A DNA stretch of 64,000 nucleotides. Source: Sphingomonas hankookensis (GTDB lineage Bacteria; Pseudomonadota; Alphaproteobacteria; Sphingomonadales; Sphingomonadaceae). The stretch's first letter is position 1. Every line of letters starts with the position of its first letter. The notes under the pieces are model-generated. The model made no database searches and had not been told where the DNA came from. It saw only the letters and a program-made list of their open reading frames with translations. A program made the position numbers and the translations under genes. Positions 1-7,190 of the stretch are shown here, in pieces. Location of the stretch: the NCBI RefSeq assembly GCF_028551275.1, contig NZ_CP117025.1, positions 1,421,501 through 1,485,500 of the forward strand, in the 5' to 3' direction.

Positions 1-3000
1 GGTCGTCCCAGCCATAGGCGGACAGCACCGCGCGATCGATGGCGGCGTGCAGGTCGCGAAGCTCCACGATGTCGGCGTCGGTGTCGGTTGCCCGGTGGAA
101 GCGGTTATAGGTCGGGGTCATGCCCTGATCGCGCGCGATCATCAGTTGCGCGCGGTGGTCGTGGTAGGACTTGCCGGCGGCTTCGAGGGTGGGGTCGGTG
201 TCGAAGGCTGGCGGCAGGGGGAAGGTTTCGAAGCAGTCGGACGGGGTGTAGCGCAGATCGTCCTTCATCGAGGATGCGAAGGCGCGTGCCCAGACTTCGT
301 GGACACGGGATTGCAGCGTGGCGAAGGCGGCCATGGAGTCGAAGGCGAGTACCGACAGGGTGTTACCGAAAAGGCCGTTATTGCCGACGCGGACCAGCGC
401 CCAGTGCGGGGTCGCAGCGCAGCTTGTCACGAACAGACTACTCAGCCTGCGGGTAGCAGCATACAGGCCGGGTCGAGGCGCTTCGTAAAGCCACCAGCGA
501 TCGCGCGTGCGCGGATTGCGCACCGTGTCCCGATACGGCTTCACCACGTTCCGAAGCAGCTCGACTGCTTCGGGAAACCTCGTTTCAGCTTCCTCCAACG
601 ATAGACCGGTAAGGTCGATGGCGTAGCGGAAGGGACGATGGTGAGGGTCGTTATAAACTTCCTCACCGCCCAAGAAGGAGCGGATGACCGCCCGCGATGC
701 CGGTGCGCGCGCAAGTAGTGCGTGCATGGCGGCGATGGTGTTGTCCGGGCTTGCCGGCTTGTCGTCGCGGAACAGGAAGCCAGGGCCGTAAACCTTTGTG
801 CCTTCGAAAGCCGTGCCTGCATTGGCCTGCAATTTAGTTGGTGATCCATCCAGATCGCCCTCCATCAGATAGGCCGAGATGCGGCGGACCGGGCGGCCGT
901 CGAGGATGGGCGGGGTCGTCGTCGCTCCCTTCGTGACGAAGACCTGTGCGACGACGACCGCCGCTTCGCCTTCCCAGACGTGGCGGCTGACGGCGCGGGT
1001 GATGGTGCCGCCGTCGGCGAGGATGCGGGTGAGGCCGGTGTCGCGGGTGTCGCCCTGCCGGATGGTGTTGGTCGCGATCAGGCCAAACGCGCCGCCGATG
1101 CGCAACAGGCTGAACGCGCGGCGGAAGAAATGGGCGGCGAGATCGGCATTGCCGTGCGCGCCGTCGTGCAGCGTCTTGAGCCAGTCGGGATAGGCGGCGG
1201 CATTGCCCGCCGCGATGGTGTTCTTGCCGGCGAAGGGCGGGTTGCCGATGATCGCGTCAAATCCGGGATTGGGGCGGCTGAAAACGTCCTCGAACGCGAG
1301 TTCCCAGTGGAACGCCTCGATCCCGATCGGGGGAGCGCGGAGAGCCGCCTGCCATGTCGCCAGTTGCGCCCAGCTTTCGGGGGTGGGGGCGAGGACGCAT
1401 TGCTGCACCTCGGCCAGTTTTGCCGCGCGGTCGCGGGTCTTGTTGGCGGCGAAGTAGGACCAGAGTATCGCATCGGCGACGAGATGCGCCCGGGTGAGCG
1501 CGGTGGTTGCCGCCCGGTGCCGGCGTTCCTGCGCGGCATAGGGGGCGATCTCCGCCTCCTGCCGCATCAGCCGGCGCAGTTCGGCGGCGGCGTCGATGCC
1601 GTCGCGCACGATCGCCTCGACAAAGCCGTGCTGGCGCGAGACGCGGTCCCAGGTCACCGCGACGATCTTTGGATTGGGCAGGCCGACCAGGCTGTCGCCC
1701 GAGCGCAGTACCGCGTCGAGAAAGGTGAATTCGTGCGCGCTGGCCAGCGTCTCCAGCCAGAGCGAGAGTTTCGCCAGGTCGATGGCGAGGGGGTTGCGGT
1801 CGACGCCGCGCAGGCAGTGCTGCGCCACCAGCCGCTTGGCATGCAGCAGTTCGTCCTCGTCCGCCGGGATGGTCGGGCGCTGCGCGGGCCAGCGGGTCCA
1901 GGCGGCGACGAGGCGTTCGCCGAGCTGGCGGCACGCCTCCACCAGGAACGCGCCCGATCCGGCGGCGGGGTCGCAGACCTTCAGGTCGATCACGTCGGCG
2001 GGGCCGGCATCGGGACCGATGCGGGCGAAGGCGGGGGCAAGGGCATGGGCGACGATCGGGCCGGTCAGGCTGGGCGGGGTATAGTGGCTGCCGGTGCGGC
2101 GGCGTTCCTCGGTCGGTTGCAGGATCGGCGTGCCGGCCGCGACCGGATGGCCGCGCGGCGCGGCGCGGTGGTCGGCGACGGGGGCGAGGGCGGCGGCGAG
2201 CGACGTCGCGTCGGTGGCGGTGCGTAGCGCGCGGGAAACTGCGGTCGGCCAGCCGCTGCGGCCGGTGGCGGTCTTCAGCCACTTCTCGCGCTCGCTGGCC
2301 GGTGTGGCGGCAAGGGCCGATAGGTCGACCCAAACCGGCACGCGGTTCGCCTTGCCCGCGCGGATCGCCAGCATCGCCGCGGGGGCGCACTCGGCGGTGA
2401 AGCCCATCACGGTTTCATAGACCGACCCGATCTGTTCGACGCTGAGCGCGCGATAGTGGAGCCGTTCGCCTTGGTCGATCAGCAGCGCGTCGAGCATGCG
2501 CAGCACACAGCCGTCGCCGACCGGCAGCACCGCTTCCGGATCGTCGGGGCTGTCACGGCCGAGCAGGAAGGGGAAGGCGTCCTCGTCGAACAGCTTGCCG
2601 CCGCGCGCCTGCATGAATCCCGACGGATCGCCGCGCCCGACCAAGCGGAACAGCGCGATCAGCTGCCCCCAGGCGCCGCGGCGTTCGTCCATTATGTCGG
2701 GATAGAGCGCGGCATCGTCGCGCAGCCGCAGGTGGAGCGCGCCCAGCGCATAGCCCTGTTCGTACAGCGTCGCCGCCGCGCCGCCGGGCTGCGAGGGCAT
2801 CAGCGCGCGATCCTCGGCATAGAGAATGAAGATCAGGCGGAGCAGGACGGTCAGGAGGCCTTCGTAGAGATGCTGCGGCCGGTGTTCGGCGAGCGCGCGG
2901 ATGCGGGCGGGATCGGCGGCGTCGAGACCGCGCAGCAGTTCGTGCAGCGAGGCGAGCACCTGAACGGCGAGGCGGCTCGATACGTCGGCCTGCGCGGCAC

Positions 3001-3670
3001 GGCTTTCGGCGAGGAGCGCGGGGAGGCGGTGCGAGGGCGGGCCGGTGAAGAGGGCATGGGTATCGAGCAGCAGCTTCAACCCCGCCAGCATGCCGCGCCC
3101 GGCGACATCGGACAGGGCGTGGAGCGGCCAGCTCATATGGCCCGACACTTCGCCGCGCGGGGCGACGACGAGGCGCAGGATCGGTTCGACGGTCGCGCCT
3201 TCGCGGCGGCCGGTTTCGCGCGACCCAAGGATGACGCCCGCGCCGATGCCGGTTTCGCGCAGGAGGCGTTCGAAGCGTTGCTGCGCCGTCGCCTCCCATC
3301 CATCGAGCGTGCCGCGCCGGTCGAGCAGCAGCCCCGGCGCCTCGATCCGCACCAGCAGTTGCGGGGTGCCGTCCGCCGCCAGCACCGCCCAGTCGGGTTC
3401 GAGCAGGACGTCGAGTTCGGGGAAGGCGATGCGCAGCGTGTCGGGCAGGGCGGGGCCGCCGGGCGCTCCGGCGACGCGTGCCGCCGGCCAGCCGAGAACG
3501 TCGCGGAAGAACGGCCACGGATCGGGTTCGGCCAGCGCCGCTGCCACCCCCGCGCTGTCGGCGGCGTCCTGCGGCGTGACCCATGCGCCGATGCGAGTCA
3601 GCGCCGCGGGGGCGACGACCAGCCCGACTGGCTGGAGGTAGCCGATCCAGTCGTGGGGACCGGTGGTCAT
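1..3670 (-). CDS. Eco57I-type N6-adenine DNA methylase, DrmMI-like (C-terminus beyond the window)
   Basis: A stop-free frame runs from the ATG at 3670 to the window edge, giving at least 1223 residues. Visible motifs: a GSHYTPP segment typical of this class just before the SAM site; motif I DPAAGSGAF at about residues 565-573; catalytic motif IV NPPF at about residue 810. Gamma-class adenine methylases of this type place the target recognition domain after motif IV, here about residues 930-1080. The first 480 residues carry a degenerate PD...E-A-P stretch (P92-D93, E110) where a PD-(D/E)xK nuclease would have E-x-K, so nuclease activity there is unlikely. The ATG overlaps the stop of the upstream SNF2 helicase gene (ATGA), so the two are translationally coupled. 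Family knowledge: DrmMI of DISARM and PglX of BREX are such methylases. DrmMI fits best because a SNF2 helicase precedes it. The recognition sequence cannot be read from this. Confidence 0.85.
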   Translation of the reverse strand, partial: MTTGPHDWIGYLQPVGLVVAPAALTRIGAWVTPQDAADSAGVAAALAEPDPWPFFRDVLGWPAARVAGAPGGPALPDTLRIAFPELDVLLEPDWAVLAADGTPQLLVRIEAPGLLLDRRGTLDGWEATAQQRFERLLRETGIGAGVILGSRETGRREGATVEPILRLVVAPRGEVSGHMSWPLHALSDVAGRGMLAGLKLLLDTHALFTGPPSHRLPALLAESRAAQADVSSRLAVQVLASLHELLRGLDAADPARIRALAEHRPQHLYEGLLTVLLRLIFILYAEDRALMPSQPGGAAATLYEQGYALGALHLRLRDDAALYPDIMDERRGAWGQLIALFRLVGRGDPSGFMQARGGKLFDEDAFPFLLGRDSPDDPEAVLPVGDGCVLRMLDALLIDQGERLHYRALSVEQIGSVYETVMGFTAECAPAAMLAIRAGKANRVPVWVDLSALAATPASEREKWLKTATGRSGWPTAVSRALRTATDATSLAAALAPVADHRAAPRGHPVAAGTPILQPTEERRRTGSHYTPPSLTGPIVAHALAPAFARIGPDAGPADVIDLKVCDPAAGSGAFLVEACRQLGERLVAAWTRWPAQRPTIPADEDELLHAKRLVAQHCLRGVDRNPLAIDLAKLSLWLETLASAHEFTFLDAVLRSGDSLVGLPNPKIVAVTWDRVSRQHGFVEAIVRDGIDAAAELRRLMRQEAEIAPYAAQERRHRAATTALTRAHLVADAILWSYFAANKTRDRAAKLAEVQQCVLAPTPESWAQLATWQAALRAPPIGIEAFHWELAFEDVFSRPNPGFDAIIGNPPFAGKNTIAAGNAAAYPDWLKTLHDGAHGNADLAAHFFRRAFSLLRIGGAFGLIATNTIRQGDTRDTGLTRILADGGTITRAVSRHVWEGEAAVVVAQVFVTKGATTTPPILDGRPVRRISAYLMEGDLDGSPTKLQANAGTAFEGTKVYGPGFLFRDDKPASPDNTIAAMHALLARAPASRAVIRSFLGGEEVYNDPHHRPFRYAIDLTGLSLEEAETRFPEAVELLRNVVKPYRDTVRNPRTRDRWWLYEAPRPGLYAATRRLSSLFVTSCAATPHWALVRVGNNGLFGNTLSVLAFDSMAAFATLQSRVHEVWARAFASSMKDDLRYTPSDCFETFPLPPAFDTDPTLEAAGKSYHDHRAQLMIARDQGMTPTYNRFHRATDTDADIVELRDLHAAIDRAVLSAYGWDD

Positions 3671-6600
3671 GCCGTCGGCCAGAGATAGACCAGCCCGATC
3701 GGCTCCAGCCGGGTGGCGTGGATGCGGGCGGCGGCGCGGAGGCGTTCGGGTTCGCGGACCAGTTCGTCGTCGAGCCGGGTGGCGGCGCGATCCCAGGAGC
3801 GGCGGTCGGCGGCGCGCTGCCGTGCTTCCGCAGGGTCAAGCAGCAGGTCAAGCTGTCCGGTATCGGACCCGCGTTCGCGCAGGATCCGGGCGATGCGCTG
3901 TTTGAGCAGCGTCTCCAGCCCCTGCGCCTCGGCAGCGGCGCGGCGGGTGAGGTCCTGCGCGACACGGGCGGCACGGGCGTCGGCGCGTTCGGTCAGCGCG
4001 GGGCGGAGGTCGGCGACGTTGCGCGCGGCGTGGGCGGTCGCGATGCGCACGGTGTCGGGGTCGGCGTCGGTCGCGTCGCGCAGCGCGGCCAGCAGTTCGT
4101 CCAGCACGCGCGCTTCCGCCTCGCGTCCTTCGGCGAGCGGACGCAACGGGGCGTCGTCGCGCCAGTCGGCGGCGACGCTCAGCACTTCCTCATGCAGCCG
4201 GGCTGCATGTTCGCCGTAGAGGGCGAGGCGGCCGAGCAGGACGACACGGGGGCTGGCGGTGGTCGCGGTGCGGATGACGCAGCAACGCTCCAGCCCCTGC
4301 CGGAACCCGGCCGACAGGAACCGGCCGAGGAGGCGTCGGACGAGGCGGTGTTCGAGGTGAAGCTGTACAACATCGCCGGCGTCGCGGCCGTCGTGCAGGA
4401 TCGCGGGCGCGAAGCTGATGCGGCGGACGGCGGCGTCGGGACTGGCGCGCCATTCGCCGGGACGCTCGCCGGGCCGGACGGGGCGTGCGCGCAGTTCGTC
4501 GATCAGCGGGGTCCAGCTGGGATCGCCGGCGAGGCGCGGTTCGTCGAGCGCGAAGACGGGCGTTTCGCCGACCGTACCGGGCATGGTCCATGCGCCGCCC
4601 GATCGGTTGAGCGCGAGTTCGACCACCGATTGCAGCTCGTCCGGGTCGACGCCGACCCGCGTGCGTGCCTTTTCCAGCGCGCCGGCCAGATCGGCCTGTT
4701 CGCGGCGCAGGCGCGCCAGGCGGGCGTCGGCGGTGTCGTCGAGGTCGCGCACGGCGGCGGCGACGCGGGCATCGGCCTCCGCATCGCGGATGCGGGTGGC
4801 GAGGTCGCGGGCCCCGTCGCGGTCGATGCCGCTGCGGAAACTCTCGGCGATGCGGTCGCCCAATACCTGTCCGGCGGAGCCGAGCTGGCGCCGGATCGCC
4901 TCCGTCTTGCGGACCAGCGCGTCGAGCACGACGTCCTCGGGCCGCTGGGCATAGGTGAAATAGCGGCAGGTGACCGTGTCGGCCGGTTGCAGTTTCCGGT
5001 CGATGCGGCCGTTGCGTTGTTCGAGGCGCGACGGGTTCCAGGGCAGGTCGACATGGATCAGGTCGTGGCACTGCGACTGCAGGTTGATGCCTTCGCGCGC
5101 GGCGTCGGTGCAGATCAGGATGCGAAGCGGGTTGGTCGGATCGTTGAAGGCGCGCTTGATATCCTCGCGCCGTTCGGTCGAGGTGATGCCGGTGAAGCTG
5201 TCGATCCGTTCGGCTTCGTAGGGGTCGGCGGGGTCGGTCAGTACCGAGAGCTGGCGCTGGAGCCAGCGGCGGGTATCCTCATATTCGGTGAACAGGATCA
5301 GCCGCCGGTCGCGCCAGCCGCCATCGGCGTCGAGCAGGTTGGCGCGCGCCCAGTCGACGATCCAGCGGACGCGCGCGTCGGGGGCGGTGCGGGCGGTTTC
5401 GGCCAGCGCCAGCATCGCGGCGGCATGGGCGCGTTCGGCGGCGAGGCGGGCGGGCGGGGTGTCCCGTGCGCCGGCCAGTGCTTCGGCGCGGGCGCGGGCT
5501 TCGTCGCTGCGGTCGAGCAGGTCGAGCGCGGTGTCCTCCTGCGCGGCGAGGTCAGGGGCGTCGGGTTCGGGGTCTTCGACCGGCGTGGTCGCTGCCGCCC
5601 CGGCGATGGCGCGGTCGAGGCCGTCAATATGGACCTTCAGCGTGCGGGCGAAGGCGGGGATCGAGGAGAGGAGGCGCTGTTGCAGGCCGACGAAGCCGAG
5701 GCGTGCCTGCGCGCGGCGGGCGGGGGGCAGGGTGGCGATCCGCGCCTCGCGCAGGGCGCGATAGTCGGCGAGCATCGCGGCGAGCGCGAGTTCGGGGGCG
5801 GTTTCCGGCAGATGGTCGAGGACGATCGGTTCGACCAGGCGTTCGGGGAAGCGTTCGCCGAGTGCGCGCAGGTCGCTTTTGAGGCGGCGGACCATGACCG
5901 GTTCGAGGTCTGCGGGCCGCAGCGCGACCCCGCGCGTGAAGCGCTGCGGATCAAGCAGTTCGAGCAGGGTGGCGAAGCTGTTCGGGTGGCCGTTATGCGG
6001 TGTCGCCGAGAGGAACAGCCGATGTTCGAACCGGTCGGACAGGTCGCGTAAGGATCGGGTGAACTGGCTTTCGATCGCATAGCGCCCGCCACCGGACGGG
6101 GCGGCATGATGCGCCTCGTCAAGGATCAGCAGCGAGCGGGCGCGAAAATCCTCCAGCACGTCGCGCAACGGAGCGACATAGGCTTCGTCGCCCAGCAGCC
6201 GGTGCGACAGGATGAAGCGCGATCCCGAGCCCCAAGGGTTCGCGCCATAGCCGCGACGGCGGCGCAGCGCTTCGAGATGGCGGGCGTCGATGATGTCGAA
6301 GGCGAGGCCGAACTTGCTCTGCAATTCGTCGCGCCACTGGCCGGTCATCGCGGCCGGGGCGAGGACGACGGTATAATCGACGCGGCGGCGCAGCAGCATC
6401 TCGCGCAGCACCAGCCCGGCCTCGACCGTCTTGCCCAAGCCCACATCGTCGGCGATCAGCAGGTTGACGCGCGGCAGGCGCAGCGCCTTGCGTAAGGGCA
6501 GCAGCTGATAGGGATCGAGCCGGATGCCGGCGCGGAACGGCGCCTGGAACAGGTCGCGTTCGGCCGCGGTCGCGGTGCGCCAGCGGACGGTGCGCAGATA

Positions 6601-6861
6601 GGCGGAGAAGCTGGCGGCATCGCCGCCGAGCACGCCGCCTTCGCGGCCGAGCGAGGCCCATGCCTCCTCATCGTGCAGCCGCGCGTCGACCTCCGCGCTC
6701 CACAGTATGCGGGCATCCTCGCCGCTGGCGTCGTCGTCGATGCAGGCGAGGCGGTGGCCGTCATAGGGGCCGTCGGGCTGCGCCTCGACCATCCACAGCC
6801 GCCCGCGCAGCGACACGAACTGGCCGACGCCGGGCTGGGGCGTGCGGATGCTGCTGGCCAT
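3667..6861 (-). CDS. SNF2-family DEAD/DEAH helicase, DrmD-like
   Basis: 1064 residues with a full superfamily 2 helicase core: Walker A DVGLGKT at 139-145, DEAHH at 248-252, the SATPHNG motif III, and in the second lobe REGINLQ and QRNGRIDR (motifs V and VI). A long C-terminal part rich in Ala, Arg and Asp follows the helicase domains. I chose the ATG at 6861 because the protein then starts just before a conserved-looking PGVGQFVSLRG segment and a GAGGGG-like ribosome site precedes it; the longer frame to 7008 runs through a repeat palindrome. The stop overlaps the start of the methylase gene. Family knowledge: DrmD of class 1 DISARM and BrxHII of BREX type 3 are SNF2-type helicases near adenine methylases. 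The helicase-then-methylase order matches class 1 DISARM, but drmA, drmB and drmC are not in this window and may lie to the left. Confidence 0.85.
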   Translation of the reverse strand: MASSIRTPQPGVGQFVSLRGRLWMVEAQPDGPYDGHRLACIDDDASGEDARILWSAEVDARLHDEEAWASLGREGGVLGGDAASFSAYLRTVRWRTATAAERDLFQAPFRAGIRLDPYQLLPLRKALRLPRVNLLIADDVGLGKTVEAGLVLREMLLRRRVDYTVVLAPAAMTGQWRDELQSKFGLAFDIIDARHLEALRRRRGYGANPWGSGSRFILSHRLLGDEAYVAPLRDVLEDFRARSLLILDEAHHAAPSGGGRYAIESQFTRSLRDLSDRFEHRLFLSATPHNGHPNSFATLLELLDPQRFTRGVALRPADLEPVMVRRLKSDLRALGERFPERLVEPIVLDHLPETAPELALAAMLADYRALREARIATLPPARRAQARLGFVGLQQRLLSSIPAFARTLKVHIDGLDRAIAGAAATTPVEDPEPDAPDLAAQEDTALDLLDRSDEARARAEALAGARDTPPARLAAERAHAAAMLALAETARTAPDARVRWIVDWARANLLDADGGWRDRRLILFTEYEDTRRWLQRQLSVLTDPADPYEAERIDSFTGITSTERREDIKRAFNDPTNPLRILICTDAAREGINLQSQCHDLIHVDLPWNPSRLEQRNGRIDRKLQPADTVTCRYFTYAQRPEDVVLDALVRKTEAIRRQLGSAGQVLGDRIAESFRSGIDRDGARDLATRIRDAEADARVAAAVRDLDDTADARLARLRREQADLAGALEKARTRVGVDPDELQSVVELALNRSGGAWTMPGTVGETPVFALDEPRLAGDPSWTPLIDELRARPVRPGERPGEWRASPDAAVRRISFAPAILHDGRDAGDVVQLHLEHRLVRRLLGRFLSAGFRQGLERCCVIRTATTASPRVVLLGRLALYGEHAARLHEEVLSVAADWRDDAPLRPLAEGREAEARVLDELLAALRDATDADPDTVRIATAHAARNVADLRPALTERADARAARVAQDLTRRAAAEAQGLETLLKQRIARILRERGSDTGQLDLLLDPAEARQRAADRRSWDRAATRLDDELVREPERLRAAARIHATRLEPIGLVYLWPTA

Positions 6862-7002
6862 GACGGTTCCCCTCTCGGGCGCGAGGGTGGGGGGCGGGGG
6901 CGGGGGTGCCAATGGCGGTTGGGTCCGGTTTCGCGGTGATGGGCGTCGTTGGGATATTCTTCCCGAACAGGTGGAGGATGATCCGTTGGTCAAAAGCCCA
7001 TC

Positions 7003-7088
7003 CGTCACCCCGGACTTGATCCGGGGTCCCGCTTGCCTGCGCGGGCGTGGCAGAAGAAGGGGGACCCCGGATCAAGTCCGGGGTGACG
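7003..7088. repeat. REP-like palindrome, family A, between divergent defence genes
   Basis: Two arms of about 32 nt in inverted orientation, beginning CGTCACCCCGGACTTGATCC, with a short spacer. The same palindrome recurs complete at 17018-17105 and 43941-44025 and as half copies at 12576-12608, 42331-42365 and 58625-58647. It occupies the 329-base gap between the helicase start and the Cas3-like start. The rest of that gap shows no gene and should hold the promoters of both. Confidence 0.85.
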
Positions 7089-7190
7089 AGGGGGGGCGGG
7101 TCGTCGCTGAATGTCGGCCGGTCACTTCCGGAACATCCGTTTCGGATCAATTGCCTTGCCGCGAACGCCGGTAGCGTCGACCATGCCGGG

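Noticed and set aside
3583..6051. An 822-residue plus-strand open frame across the helicase
   Set aside because: Antisense shadow: Gly/Ala/Arg-rich with no domain, and the minus strand has complete helicase motifs.
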